A stretch of DNA of 64,000 nucleotides from Gimesia maris (GCF_008298035.1 NZ_CP042910.1:5967001-6031000); one strand, 5' to 3'. Shown: positions 34,974-44,545, numbered from the stretch's first letter. Numbers and translations are program-made. Notes: a model not told the origin generated them from the letters alone.

Positions 34974-36335
34974 TCACTTACTGAATTGTTTCGCGCTGGT
35001 GTCGACATCTGCTTCCCATTCCTTCAAGGCCTGACTCATTGATTTGACGATTTCCGGGTGCTCCGCTGCCCGATTCTGCTGTTCCCCGAGATCCGTTTCC
35101 AGATGATACAGTTCACTGCGATTGTTTTTGAGACAGAGCTTCCACTGCCCGCGGCGGACAGCGCGGTTGTTCCCCATCCGCCAGAACAGGTCGCGGTCTG
35201 CTAAAGGACGTCCCGTTTGCCAGAGTGGTGCCAGGTCGAGACCGTCGGTCTGGAAGTTGGTCGCTGATATTCCCGCTGCCTGCGCCAGGGTGGGAAGCAG
35301 ATCCACCGAATGGGCGGTCTGGTCGGTCACGCCGGCGGTGATGACTCCCGGCCAGCTGATCAGACAGGGGACACGATGCCCGCCTTCATACAGGGTTGCT
35401 TTCTGCCCGCGCAGGGGGCCGTTACTAGAGATGTTTTGAAAGTTTTTTCCATAGGTGAGATAGCCACCATTGTCGGAAGTGAAGATCACCAGCGTGTTCT
35501 GCTCCAGATCAAGACGTTTCAAGGCAGACAGTATTTTCCCCACGCTCTGATCCAGGGACTCAATCATGGCCGTGGTGTGGGGACTGACATTGCCGGGATC
35601 GGGAATGATACCCCATTTGCCAGCGTGATAGTCCTGCCCTGCTTTGCGATGTGGCGGATCTTGGGGTCCCTGCCAGGGGAAATGGATCGCCAGGTGTGGC
35701 ACATAGAGAAAGAAGGGACGCGTGCGGTTGGCTTCCATAAATGCCACGCTGTATTTGCTCAACAGGTCGGCGGTGTATCCTTTCTCCATGCTGATTTCAT
35801 TGTTATGCCACCAGTCCTCGTTACCGGAGCGATCGACGTGGGTGTGGTGGTCGCCGTCACCCGAGGTCAGGCCGCGAAACAGATCAAAGCCCTGATTTGT
35901 GGGCAGCCAGGGAGGCTGATAGCCCAGATGCCACTTGCCAAAGCAGGCGGTCGCATAACCCTGTTGCTTGAGCAGTTCCGCCATCGTCACCGCCTGATGC
36001 GGCAGTCCGATATCGTGATTGGATTTCCCTGACAGAGCCGACTCGAATTGTCGCCCGAAACGCTGCTGGTACTGCCCCGTGAGCATCGCGGCCCTGGTGG
36101 GCGTGCACATCGCGCCGGCGGAATGGAAGTCGGTGAACTTCAGAGCGGACGCAGCAAGCCGATCGATATGAGGCGTCTTGACCTGTTTGTTTCCGTAGCA
36201 GGCCAGATCCCCATACCCAAGATCGTCTGCCATGATCAGGACGATGTTCGGCGGTTGCTGCGCTGCCTCTGCAGCAGAGAAACGGATCAGCAGGCAGGAA
36301 ACGGCAATGAACAAAGCAAACAGAACGGAACGCAT
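34974..36335 (-). CDS. Secreted sulfatase (CTPTR motif)
   Basis: An exported type I sulfatase of about 453 residues, first gene of a two-sulfatase operon. Signal peptide MRSVLFALFIAVSCLL and onwards (start at 36335; an ATG at 36353 would add six residues, and the frame opens with TTG at 36356). Motifs: NIVLIMADDLGYGDLACYG, the formylglycine site CTPTRAAMLTG and FTSDNGGYLTYG. The catalytic Cys must be oxidised to formylglycine by a maturase not in this window. Its target is probably a sulfated carbohydrate. Both enzymes of the operon share the general layout but differ enough to suggest different linkages. Confidence 0.93.
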   Translation of the reverse strand: MRSVLFALFIAVSCLLIRFSAAEAAQQPPNIVLIMADDLGYGDLACYGNKQVKTPHIDRLAASALKFTDFHSAGAMCTPTRAAMLTGQYQQRFGRQFESALSGKSNHDIGLPHQAVTMAELLKQQGYATACFGKWHLGYQPPWLPTNQGFDLFRGLTSGDGDHHTHVDRSGNEDWWHNNEISMEKGYTADLLSKYSVAFMEANRTRPFFLYVPHLAIHFPWQGPQDPPHRKAGQDYHAGKWGIIPDPGNVSPHTTAMIESLDQSVGKILSALKRLDLEQNTLVIFTSDNGGYLTYGKNFQNISSNGPLRGQKATLYEGGHRVPCLISWPGVITAGVTDQTAHSVDLLPTLAQAAGISATNFQTDGLDLAPLWQTGRPLADRDLFWRMGNNRAVRRGQWKLCLKNNRSELYHLETDLGEQQNRAAEHPEIVKSMSQALKEWEADVDTSAKQFSK

Positions 36336-36438
36336 GAGGTCTGGTGCTTCCATCAAAAGAGAACGCGGGTTTTAGAATCAGTTCTCTTTACTATAGCTGG
36401 TAGAAGCAGTCGAGCACAAATGAAAAGACGCAATCGTG

Positions 36439-36981
36439 TTATTCCAGTCGTTCCCGCCGCAGCTTTCCGATCAACATGAAGGACATTAGAATAATTGCCA
36501 GTGCCAGAACCCCCATGCCGATGGTGCGTGTCTGCAGCAGTTCGCTTCTCATGTCCCGGTTCGATTCCTGCTTTCTTTTCCAGCCTTCTACTTTCTCCTC
36601 GGCGGCCCAGACTTCCTCCATCGCTTCATCGTACGGCCGCTTACGATTGTTTCTGATAAAATAATCGCGATTACGACTGTTGATCTCATCGACAAGAGAT
36701 TTCTTTTGCGCATCGAGTTCATCGTTATGCCATTCATTACTGAGCATGGTGTACTGAGCGTATCCGATAACTGAAATCCCAATCAGAAACAGGGCAATCA
36801 CGATGGACCAGGCCAGTTTTCTCAGATCATGCTGATACTCCAGAGCTTCCGCCTCTAAACGTGCTGTCGGATTCTGATTTGAATCTATGGACTGAGGAAC
36901 TCCCTGATTTAAAATCGGGATTTCCACGTCTGCCTGAACTGTTTTCTCTGGACGCTCCGGTTCCACTTCACCTGAATTCAT
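36439..36981 (-). CDS. Two-helix membrane protein with coiled-coil middle, unknown function
   Basis: About 180 residues from the ATG at 36981, preceded by GGGGAG six bases away. The frame extends nine codons further to 37008 without a good Shine-Dalgarno. An acidic, Pro-rich N-terminal tail precedes a membrane helix near residues 60-78 (WSIVIALFLIGISVIG). A charged helical stretch rich in Glu, Lys and Arg follows (DELDAQKKSLVDEI.., EEVWAAEEKVEGWKRKQ), then a second membrane helix near 155-172, and it ends in RRERLE. The middle segment would be extracytoplasmic. No family is recognised. Confidence 0.7.
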   Translation of the reverse strand: MNSGEVEPERPEKTVQADVEIPILNQGVPQSIDSNQNPTARLEAEALEYQHDLRKLAWSIVIALFLIGISVIGYAQYTMLSNEWHNDELDAQKKSLVDEINSRNRDYFIRNNRKRPYDEAMEEVWAAEEKVEGWKRKQESNRDMRSELLQTRTIGMGVLALAIILMSFMLIGKLRRERLE

Positions 36982-37120
36982 GACGCGCTCCCCGATCTGC
37001 TGGTTCATCTCGTGTCGTTCAGTCTTGGAAGCACACTGATTTATCAGCCTGCGCGTGTTTCCAATTGAACCCCAGCATACGGAGACAGGTATGCCCTCTC
37101 AAGCGTGAACGGGAGAAAGC

Positions 37121-37600
37121 TTAAGGTCGATCGACGTATCGCGCCCCGTAGTAAAGATTGAGCAGGCGATATTTCTCTTCGGATTCCTGGTAGTCGGATT
37201 TCAAACGTTCCCAGGCTGCTTCGAGTTTTTTTGAAATGGTGAAGGCTCCGTCAGCCGCGGCGAGCTTTGTCTCTTCATGCTTCTTTCGGGGCATGACACA
37301 CTCAAGTCCTGCATTCAAGTAACGCATCCGGTCGTAAAACTGACTGGCATCGTATGACTCATAGAAGGGAAGAAGAGGGACAGACTGCGCCTGAAAGAGC
37401 AGGCTGACGTCCACATCATTCCGCTCGCGGGGCGTTTCTGCCGTGGGTTGTTCCGGAAAGCAAATCAGGGGGACTACGACGGCATCCGGGGCGGACACAT
37501 TCAACACATCCAGTTTGTAGATACTGTCATGCCCTTCACTGGCATGGAGAATGATGCAGGTGGAACCCCAGATAACGAGTGCACAGAACAGTCGCTGCAT
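37121..37600 (-). CDS. Small secreted protein, unknown function
   Basis: A 159-residue exported protein with signal peptide (about 1-20, ending LHASEG) and AAAGGAG before the ATG. The mature part starts with a short SIYKLD segment, has two isolated Cys, and ends in a helical region (KKLEAAWERLKSDYQESEEKYR) with the terminal residues VDRP. The next gene upstream in the same direction (37757-38092) shares the layout: SIYEMD after the signal, a QS(V/L)P..P segment and a terminal ADRP. They may be diverged duplicates. No known family. Confidence 0.65.
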   Translation of the reverse strand: MQRLFCALVIWGSTCIILHASEGHDSIYKLDVLNVSAPDAVVVPLICFPEQPTAETPRERNDVDVSLLFQAQSVPLLPFYESYDASQFYDRMRYLNAGLECVMPRKKHEETKLAAADGAFTISKKLEAAWERLKSDYQESEEKYRLLNLYYGARYVDRP

Positions 37601-37642
37601 GAAAGAACTCCTTTCAAATTGTTTCTGATCAGTTGAATTGAT

Positions 37643-37737
37643 TAGACTGTGTCCAGTTTTACTGTAACGTCTCCAATGCCATCTGGGACGAGTATATGAG
37701 ATTGAATGACGCTATGGTTAAATGTGATGCGCTCTGG
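37643..37737 (+). repeat. Dispersed ~95-bp hairpin repeat, copy 2
   Basis: Starts TAGACTGTGTCCAG and ends GTGATGCGCTCT. The left arm ACTGTAACGTC pairs with GACGCTATGGT with one mismatch. It lies between the two small secreted-protein genes (37121-37600 and 37757-38092, both minus strand), in the opposite orientation to them, so it sits in the leader of one and just past the stop of the other. Confidence 0.9.
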
Positions 37738-37756
37738 AAATCGCTTGAAGAAACGA

Positions 37757-38092
37757 TCAGGGTCTATCAGCCATCAGCCACTGCAGTTCCAGCCGCGGGC
37801 GGGGCCACAGGAGACTGGGATCTGTTTTTGCTGAGGGGCAGACCACCGGTGTAAACGGAAGCGACTGACTGAGAAAGACTTGTGCTGGTTCACGGACCTG
37901 TGTTTGATCCAGTTTCAGATCTGTCAGCTCGATGAGATCCATCTCATTCTCAGACGGGGCCAGAGGCGCGATGACCGGCTTTAAAACGGGCGTCTCGAAA
38001 GAATCCATTTCGTAAATGCTTTGAGATACGTCCTCTGCGAACAGAGATGAACAAACACAGCAGAAAACGAGTGACAGAAACGGTTTCAGCAT
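37757..38092 (-). CDS. Small secreted protein, unknown function (possible paralogue of 37121-37600)
   Basis: A 111-residue exported protein: signal peptide about 1-19 (SLVFCCVCSSLFA), AGGAGG seven bases before the ATG. The mature part is acidic, Pro- and Leu-rich, begins with SQSIYEMD and ends LMADRP. It resembles the neighbouring 159-residue protein in layout but is shorter and lacks the helical C-terminal region. No known family. Confidence 0.62.
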   Translation of the reverse strand: MLKPFLSLVFCCVCSSLFAEDVSQSIYEMDSFETPVLKPVIAPLAPSENEMDLIELTDLKLDQTQVREPAQVFLSQSLPFTPVVCPSAKTDPSLLWPRPRLELQWLMADRP

Positions 38093-38418
38093 CGTGAGCC
38101 TCCTGAAATCATCGGGCCTGAATAAAGTTCGTTGTCCAGAGCCGTGATGTAACAGAAAACCCGATTTCAGTCGAGACCATTTGTACCTTATTTCACCGAT
38201 ACAGAAATCAACGCGCCGCCAGACAGGAGCAGCTGTTATTGTTTATCAGAGGATGAGGAACCACTTGAAACACAAGTGTGCGAATCCTGCCATTTCCTGT
38301 TGCCTGCGGCAATCCCGAATTACATTCGGGACCACCCACGGAACACTTCAGCACAATGAAAATCCAGTAAATAATTTCGTGGCTTTGGTGCTTCCTTTAA
38401 TATCGACATTACAGGGGC
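38093..38418. other. Intergenic region with a small perfect hairpin
   Basis: No gene is seen. TCCCGAAT (38313-38320) and ATTCGGGA (38324-38331) form an 8-bp stem with a three-base loop, about 90 bp beyond the stop of the minus-strand VOC gene. There is no T-tract. CACTTG/CAAGTG near 38261-38277 is a weaker dyad. Confidence 0.4.
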
Positions 38419-38829
38419 TTAATAAATGGGCCAGATGCCGGGGGTCGCGAGTTCGAGGACGTGATTGTCGGGGTCGCGGAAATAAAGACTTTCTCCGCCG
38501 CGCGGCCAGCTGACGCGACTTTCGATTTCAACGCCGTCGGCTACCAGGCGGGCTTCCCATTTTTTAAAATCATCCGGCTCGATCGCGAAAGCGAAATGCA
38601 CGGGGCCGTCCCCGTCGTGCGGTGGTATCACGCCCCCTTCCAGATGGGCGGCGGTGTGGGTGGCGCCCCGTTTAAAGATCAGGAACACACTGCGGTCGCC
38701 GGCGTTCATGGCACAAAACCGCTGGTCTTCTGCCATGATTTCAAATTCAAACAGCCGCTGATAAAAGTCGATGGCGACCTGCAGATCATCAACATAAATG
38801 GCTGTTTCCAGCACGCCGTGCACTTTCAC
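38419..38829 (-). CDS. VOC-family (glyoxalase/bleomycin-resistance-like) protein
   Basis: A 136-residue vicinal oxygen chelate protein with the paired beta-alpha-beta-beta-beta modules of the family: LETAIYVDDLQVAIDFYQRLF at the N-terminus, FAIEPDDFKKWEARL in the middle and SLYFRDPDNHVLELATPG at the end. The conserved metal-ligand positions (His/Glu) appear present. It starts with GTG (38829), with GGAGAG just upstream, so ATG-only searches would shorten it. It lies 15 bp after the stop of the XRE regulator gene. Likely a small-molecule dioxygenase, lyase or resistance enzyme; the substrate is unknown. Confidence 0.9.
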   Translation of the reverse strand: MKVHGVLETAIYVDDLQVAIDFYQRLFEFEIMAEDQRFCAMNAGDRSVFLIFKRGATHTAAHLEGGVIPPHDGDGPVHFAFAIEPDDFKKWEARLVADGVEIESRVSWPRGGESLYFRDPDNHVLELATPGIWPIY

Positions 38830-38844
38830 GAGTCTCTCTCCTGC

Positions 38845-39084
38845 TCAGGCTGCCTGGCCTGTTGATTGTTGTTCTTCTTCTGCTGCTGAATACTGCAGGA
38901 TATCGCCTGGCTGGCATTCCAGGAACTCACAGATCTTTTCCAGCGTCGCAAAGCGAATCCCTTTGACCTTTCCCGATTTTAACAGGGACAGGTTCTGTTC
39001 GGTGATTCCCACGTGCTTCGCGAGATCGCGGGAAGTCACTTTACGTTTCGCCAGCATTACATTCAGGGTAATATAAATTTGCAT
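38845..39084 (-). CDS. XRE-family (YozG-like) HTH regulator
   Basis: A 79-residue helix-turn-helix protein. Core: MLAKRKVTSRDLAKHVGITEQNLSLLKSGKVKGIRFATLEKICEFLECQPGDIL spans nearly the whole length (quoted in parts: SRDLAKHVGITEQNLSLLKS and TLEKICEFLECQPGDIL). This is the small regulator class often encoded next to a DUF2975 membrane protein, as found 77 bp upstream here. In that arrangement the membrane partner is thought to control the regulator. The VOC gene follows directly and is probably in the same unit. Confidence 0.9.
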   Translation of the reverse strand: MQIYITLNVMLAKRKVTSRDLAKHVGITEQNLSLLKSGKVKGIRFATLEKICEFLECQPGDILQYSAAEEEQQSTGQAA

Positions 39085-39161
39085 GATATCTTGATTAGCT
39101 TTCCGAAGCAGTACCGTTCTCTCATTCCACTATAACTGAATGTTACAGATCAGACCAGCGG

Positions 39162-39695
39162 TTAAACAATCTGGGCATGTTCTTCCGCGATCAGACTGGC
39201 TCGCTTTAGCAGATTCGCCAGCAGAAAGATCAGTGCTCCGACTGCGGCCAGGACGATCTGATTCGAACTGATGTTGATCGCCAGCATTTTCTGTCCGGGT
39301 GGATTATGCATGGTCAATAAGACGCTCAGAACAGCGCCACAGACAGGAGAGAGAAAAGCGGTGCCCATCAGTCCCAGGGCAAAGCGTTTGAGCAGGCGGC
39401 TGTTTTGCGTGCCCAGGTAATCTTCGGCACAACAGGCTTTGAGAAAACGACGTAAAGCAAACAGGCCCCAGTAGGTGGGTGCCAGTAACAGGGCCGTCAC
39501 CAGGACCATGCCGACTCTCGTTGAAACCGGGACCGGAAGCGGGATGGCTTTCACCGGGATGATTCCGTTCTGCATGGCAATCAGGTCGGCATATAACCAG
39601 ACCCAGATTAAAAATGCGGGGAGCAACCAGAGGGATAGTGCACACAGATAATACAGAACACGGCAAATGACACTGGTACGATCTTTTCGAGCCAT
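39162..39695 (-). CDS. DUF2975 membrane protein
   Basis: About 177 residues from the ATG at 39695, preceded by AAAGGA; the frame opens six codons earlier at a TTG. Four hydrophobic segments (about 10-34, 58-82, 105-128, 145-163). The C-terminal ISSNQIVLAAVGALIFLLAN..LIAEE motif matches the DUF2975 signature. It is encoded directly before an XRE/YozG-like regulator, which is the known pairing of this family, and may sense a membrane or extracellular signal. Confidence 0.87.
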   Translation of the reverse strand: MARKDRTSVICRVLYYLCALSLWLLPAFLIWVWLYADLIAMQNGIIPVKAIPLPVPVSTRVGMVLVTALLLAPTYWGLFALRRFLKACCAEDYLGTQNSRLLKRFALGLMGTAFLSPVCGAVLSVLLTMHNPPGQKMLAINISSNQIVLAAVGALIFLLANLLKRASLIAEEHAQIV

Positions 39696-40467
39696 CTCAG
39701 GAATCCTTTCCAAAGGGTTTTAATGTAAGACGGCGAACTTTTATCGTTTTACGATAAACACTGCAATCCCAGTTTTGAGCGATTTCTACCGATCTGGTTC
39801 AGATTATTCATCTGAGGCTGAAAAGCTGTATTGGGATACAATGAAATGGGTGCTGTGCCTGGAAGAGCAGGTACGGTAGGGACAGCCGACTGCGGGCACA
39901 CTGTGAAATGTTTATTGCTACCACAAAAAGTACGAAAAAACACGAAATTAATAGTGACATTTCTGAAGGGAGAACCAGTTAGAGTAATGGACGGTTTCGA
40001 TAATTTATTCTCTGATGAGTCATGTGTGATCTCTGAGAACAGGAGCAGCCTGTTTTCATTGCACGAAGTAAAATCTTATGCAGAGGCGTGGGGAGGTCAA
40101 GGGAGATGAATAGAATCGGGTGGCGATGTTTGTTGACAGTAGTCCGATGCAGGTGTGAGCAGGGGTGGTGCTGTGATGAAAGGCTGCGATGTGCGGCGAC
40201 CCGCAGGCATACATCAGGAATTAGTGTGGTTACAGTCAGTGAAGATCTGGAAAAAACAGGCTCATTTATGGTGATGATCAAGAATCAGTGTCGCGTGTTT
40301 CGGTGCACTGTAAACTGGTCACGCGCGCGACTCACTTTGTCGCATATCCTCGGCAGCGGTGCGCTGGAGTCAAGTCGAATCTGACCAGTATGAATGAAAC
40401 CGGAACTCAAAGAATGTCAGAGAGTATCACGGATATGCAAGAAATGAAGAAATGTAAGGCTGAGATA
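39696..40467. other. Intergenic region without convincing genes
   Basis: This 770-bp stretch lies between the DUF2975 gene (start at right end of its minus-strand unit) and the stop of a sulfatase. Several frames are open, but they lack Shine-Dalgarno sequences, signal or domain features, and the long plus-strand frame that begins at 40288 is the antisense of the sulfatase. Nothing else was identified. Confidence 0.4.
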
Positions 40468-41910
40468 TTAACTCCCCTGTTTCAACCAGCCCCCTGGTTG
40501 GGATGTGGCTGTGTTCTGTGTGTCCTGGTACCAGTCTTTCAGCTGTTTCAGCATACGGGAGGCGCGCTGCGGTTCAGCTTTGCTGAGGTTGTTTGCTTCT
40601 CCGGGGTCCTGATCCAGACGATAGAGTTCGACCTTCTCATTTTCAAATGTGCCCGGCTTCGCGCGGGGATGCTGCACCACCAGTTTCCACGGTCCTGCGC
40701 GCATGGCTTCAGAACGACTGCCGTTATTCGACAAGGAAGCCCAGAACAGCGGACGCTCGGACAGTGGTTTCTGTTCGAACAATACCGGGGAGAGATCGAC
40801 GCCATCCAGCGGACGTTCTTTCGGCATATCGATATGTGCGATTCCCAGCAGGGTCGGCATGACATCCAGGCTGATCGCGGGCACATCAGTCTCGGTTCCT
40901 GCCTGAATTTTTCCCGGCCACCAGGCGATCGCGGGGACGCGATGTCCGCCTTCATAGACCGAACCTTTAGCACCGCGCCATTTCGGACTGCCACTGGGAA
41001 AGTCGCGCGACGGGCCATTGTCCGAGAAGAACAGTACGAACGTATTTTTATCCAGGCCGGACTTCACCAGGAACTCACGGATCTGGCCAACCCCTGCATC
41101 CACGGGCAGTGTCATGCCTCGAAATTTCTCGATGCGTTCGGCTTCACTGGCGGGCTTCCAGCGTTTCCAGCCTGCTGCTTCCGTGCGACGGATCGGATCG
41201 CCGGGAACCTGCACGGGATTATGAATGGCTTCATGTGCCAGATACAGGCAGAACGGTTGATTTCGGCTCTCTTTGATAAACTGCAGTGCGTACTGATTAA
41301 TCAGATGAGTGGAGTAACCTGTTTCCTGCGTCTCCTTGCGTCCATGCCACCAGTCGTGTTTGACGTGATCTCCGACATGGCTGATGAAATCGATATTGCC
41401 ACTGTGATAACCGACGAAGGTGTCGAAGCCATGATTGTCAGGATGAAACTCCGCGGAATTATGGGGATAGCCTTGATGCCATTTTCCAATCAGCGCCGTG
41501 CGGTACCCGGCCTGCTTTAAGAGTTCGGCGAATGTATTTTCACTTTTACGGAGTCCTTTTTGATGTTCGGGATGATCGCTGACCGGATGGATGACCGCTT
41601 CAATTCCAGCACGCTGCTGATAGCGGCCTGTCAGCAGGCCGGCCCGAGTGGGAGAACAGACGGTGCCCGAAGAATGAAAGTCGGTAAACTTCATGCCTTC
41701 GGCAGCGAGGCGATCGATCTCGGGTGTTTTGAAATAAGGGTTCCCAAAACAGCTCACGCCGGCATACCCCATATCATCCACCATGATCACGATCAGGTTG
41801 GGACGATCTCCCGGTGGTCGTTCAGCCGCATCTGCCAGATTCACCAGACAGAACATGCTGAAAACAGCCGTTGTCATCATCCCCGTCAACAACTTGATTG
41901 TTTGTTTCAT
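40468..41910 (-). CDS. Secreted sulfatase (CSPTR motif)
   Basis: About 480 residues from the ATG at 41910, where AAGGA is seven bases upstream; the frame is open nine codons further. Signal peptide about 1-29 (ending LADAAE). Motifs: NLIVIMVDDMGYAGVSCFG, the formylglycine site CSPTRAGLLTG, HEAIHNPVQ and FFSDNGPSRDFPSG. The pattern is that of type I arylsulfatases acting on sulfated glycans. It is transcribed alone, unlike the two-sulfatase operon at 33.6-36.3 kb. Confidence 0.93.
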   Translation of the reverse strand: MKQTIKLLTGMMTTAVFSMFCLVNLADAAERPPGDRPNLIVIMVDDMGYAGVSCFGNPYFKTPEIDRLAAEGMKFTDFHSSGTVCSPTRAGLLTGRYQQRAGIEAVIHPVSDHPEHQKGLRKSENTFAELLKQAGYRTALIGKWHQGYPHNSAEFHPDNHGFDTFVGYHSGNIDFISHVGDHVKHDWWHGRKETQETGYSTHLINQYALQFIKESRNQPFCLYLAHEAIHNPVQVPGDPIRRTEAAGWKRWKPASEAERIEKFRGMTLPVDAGVGQIREFLVKSGLDKNTFVLFFSDNGPSRDFPSGSPKWRGAKGSVYEGGHRVPAIAWWPGKIQAGTETDVPAISLDVMPTLLGIAHIDMPKERPLDGVDLSPVLFEQKPLSERPLFWASLSNNGSRSEAMRAGPWKLVVQHPRAKPGTFENEKVELYRLDQDPGEANNLSKAEPQRASRMLKQLKDWYQDTQNTATSQPGGWLKQGS

Positions 41911-42163
41911 CAAAGTGTCCTTAAGTCTCATGGGCAAGCTTACGAGTTATCATTTTTCCTCAAGATTGATTATATGCTGAGCTGGTTACAATCACAGTCT
42001 GTATGCTTAATTCTCACGCGTGGATACAAAATTCGCCATACATCTGAAATCGATCGAAATCAGTATTTTCTACTTGCGATTCAATATTAATTGAGAGATG
42101 ATTTAAGCTGAGATAATTCTCATTTTCATTTCTGACTGATCGAAACTGCAAGGGCCTCCACGA

Positions 42164-44545
42164 ATGATTAATTTCGAATGCGAATCCTGTTTTCAGGAAT
42201 ATAAAGTACGTGATGAACGCGCTGGTCAGACGTTGAAATGCAAATCCTGCGGAAGCAAAATGCGCGTGCCTGACGGGAACGATGATGTGCTGGAGGACTT
42301 TTACGAGGAAGATTTCGAGTCGCCTGTGCGTCCCACCCGAAAAAAGAAAACTTCCGCTCGCACTTCGAAGAAAAAGAAATCTGCTGAGAGCGGCTCAAAC
42401 CTGGTGGGAATTATCGCGGGAGTGGGCGCGTTTGTCGTCGCATTCTTTATTTCTTATACCGTCGTGAAAGGATTATTTCCGGGCAACGACAAGCAGGATC
42501 AACCAGCAGATGCAGTGGCAGAACAGCAGCCTGGAGCAGCGGGAGAGGAAGCGCCAGCAGAAACGGTCGCATCGAATGCCACTGCGACTTCACCACAGAC
42601 ATCGACTGTGGACGCGCCTGTTGATACGACGCCGATTCCTGCAGATCCTCAAGCGCGCACCGAAGAATTAAATCGGCTTCGTAAACAGATGACTGCCTAT
42701 TCTGAAACAATGAAAACGACCACCGAGGCCAGTGAACGTGAGGCGATCGTCGAAAAGATGAAAACGACACTGGCCCGTATCAAACTGATTACCGGTAAGC
42801 AAAAAGAAGAAGTCGCAGCCGTCCAGAAAAAGTCTGGCTCAAAGCCGGAGAAAACAGCATCCACGCCGAAACAGGCAAATCAACCCTGGAGTTCGCTCGT
42901 CGACCCACCTCTGGTCGTGGCAGACTGGTCGGATACACCTAAACTTTCGATTGATTTAAGAAACATCGATTCTCACAGACTGATTCCCAACTCATTCAGC
43001 CCCTTTATGGGATTTCGTGACAGAAACCGTAATTTTTTTAACGTCGAAATCTGGAATCTGGCGACCGAGAAAAAGACCGGCCAGCTTTCGATTCCGCTGG
43101 ACAAAGGCTGGAGGATTTTATCAGAGCGAATCAAGTTAAGTACTGATGGAAAAACATTGCTGTTCGGCTATGTGATTCGCGATTCGAAAACTCCCAAAAT
43201 GGAAAGCTGGAGCGTAGAGACCGGGCAAAAGCTTGCAGACTGGGAAGTCGGACCTGTCGATTCGATTCTTTCCAAATATGAAATTTGCGGATCGGACCTC
43301 GCGTTCGCCAAAATGCTCTCCAAAGAAGCATCTGGTTTTAAAACAATGCTGAAAGTCTGGAATATCTCATCGGGAAAACTGATTAAGGAACGGGAAGTCA
43401 AATACAATGAATTTTCTGATTTGTATTTTAGAATCAGCCCGGGTGGAAACTATCTGATCTCCTATGACTCTTCCAATAAACTTCATATCTATGACCTGAG
43501 AACACTGGACTTGCTGCGAGAAGTTGATGTCAAACAACTGCTGAGTGCCACGGGCTCTGAATATGGCAAGGACCCTTACTACATCTATAACGGTATGAAT
43601 TTCTCAGCAGACGGCAAGGAACTGGGACTGCTGTTGATGAGTTCAGACAGTACGACCCTCTGGACGCTTGACCTGGCCAATGGTCAGGCAGCATTGGGTT
43701 ATCACGTTACCGGAAACTTGAGTGAAGCGACACGGGATCCCGGATACAGCGGAGAAGACATGGTCTGGTTCCCGGACGGGCGTGGCTGGCTGCTGTATGG
43801 CGCCTGGTTTATTGACCGCAAACTGCAGCAGGTATTGTGGACCTTAAAACCGGTTCCTTATGTCATCATTCGCAGCGAGATCTATCTGACTCCCAGGTAC
43901 CTGCTGGCAGAAACGGCGACCACCTTGCGGGATGCCAAAGGCCGCGCTCTGCTCAATCGAAAACCCAAACTGGTACCGGTTAATATTCCAGAACAAAAAA
44001 TCGCTGACAGTCTGGCTGCCTACCAGAGCCAGTCCGATTCCATTTTAGGAGCCGGCCAGGAGGTCAGCATTGATGTTTCTGTAGGCAATCTCAAATTCGG
44101 GGATCAGGATGAAGTCAAATCTGTTCTGGCCGAAGTCATGCAGCAGCGTCTGGAGTCAGACACTTTTAAAGTTGCCCCTGATCAACCGGTGGTATTAAAA
44201 ATCGAATACCAGGAACAGGATGGAAATAAGCTGCAAATGACCAAACGTGGCAGGCCGGGCTCGGGAAATCCCCTGGGTCAGACTCCCACGGGAGAAACGC
44301 TGCAGGCAACCGCTGCCGCCTTCAAACTATCCTGGGTCGATACGACAAGTAAACGGACACTCTGGTCAACACAGGCACTGGTGAATCCACGGTTTCTCAT
44401 TCTGCGAAATGCCACCGCTGAAGAAGCACGTACCAAAATGTTCGAAGGTCTGCAGAACCGGCTGATGGCAGAATCCATTCCCTACTTCATCCCCCGGGAT
44501 AAAAAGCTGTCTTCGCTACCGCTGGAAATCGCTTTGCCAGACTGA
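42164..44545 (+). CDS. Membrane protein with N-terminal zinc ribbon and WD40/propeller-like C-terminus
   Basis: A 793-residue protein. Residues 4-38 are a zinc ribbon (CESCFQEYKV..CKSCGSKMRVPD). A Lys-rich stretch (KKKTSARTSKKKK) is followed by one membrane helix near 87-107 (IIAGVGAFVVAFFISYTVV), an Ala/Thr/Gln-rich linker, and a short helical segment. From about 255 to 610 it has repeating propeller-like strands (KLSIDLRNIDSHR, SWSVETGQKLADWE, LKVWNISSGKLIKE, LHIYDLRTLDLLREV). The C-terminal 170 residues form a separate domain (IDVSVGNLKFGDQDEV). The zinc ribbon would be cytoplasmic and the propeller outside. The domain order is common in planctomycetes, but the function is unknown. Confidence 0.82.
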   Translation: MINFECESCFQEYKVRDERAGQTLKCKSCGSKMRVPDGNDDVLEDFYEEDFESPVRPTRKKKTSARTSKKKKSAESGSNLVGIIAGVGAFVVAFFISYTVVKGLFPGNDKQDQPADAVAEQQPGAAGEEAPAETVASNATATSPQTSTVDAPVDTTPIPADPQARTEELNRLRKQMTAYSETMKTTTEASEREAIVEKMKTTLARIKLITGKQKEEVAAVQKKSGSKPEKTASTPKQANQPWSSLVDPPLVVADWSDTPKLSIDLRNIDSHRLIPNSFSPFMGFRDRNRNFFNVEIWNLATEKKTGQLSIPLDKGWRILSERIKLSTDGKTLLFGYVIRDSKTPKMESWSVETGQKLADWEVGPVDSILSKYEICGSDLAFAKMLSKEASGFKTMLKVWNISSGKLIKEREVKYNEFSDLYFRISPGGNYLISYDSSNKLHIYDLRTLDLLREVDVKQLLSATGSEYGKDPYYIYNGMNFSADGKELGLLLMSSDSTTLWTLDLANGQAALGYHVTGNLSEATRDPGYSGEDMVWFPDGRGWLLYGAWFIDRKLQQVLWTLKPVPYVIIRSEIYLTPRYLLAETATTLRDAKGRALLNRKPKLVPVNIPEQKIADSLAAYQSQSDSILGAGQEVSIDVSVGNLKFGDQDEVKSVLAEVMQQRLESDTFKVAPDQPVVLKIEYQEQDGNKLQMTKRGRPGSGNPLGQTPTGETLQATAAAFKLSWVDTTSKRTLWSTQALVNPRFLILRNATAEEARTKMFEGLQNRLMAESIPYFIPRDKKLSSLPLEIALPD

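Noticed and set aside
40288-41520. 410-codon plus-strand open frame
   Set aside because: It is antisense to a complete sulfatase with all active-site motifs and signal peptide; it has no Shine-Dalgarno or recognisable domain.
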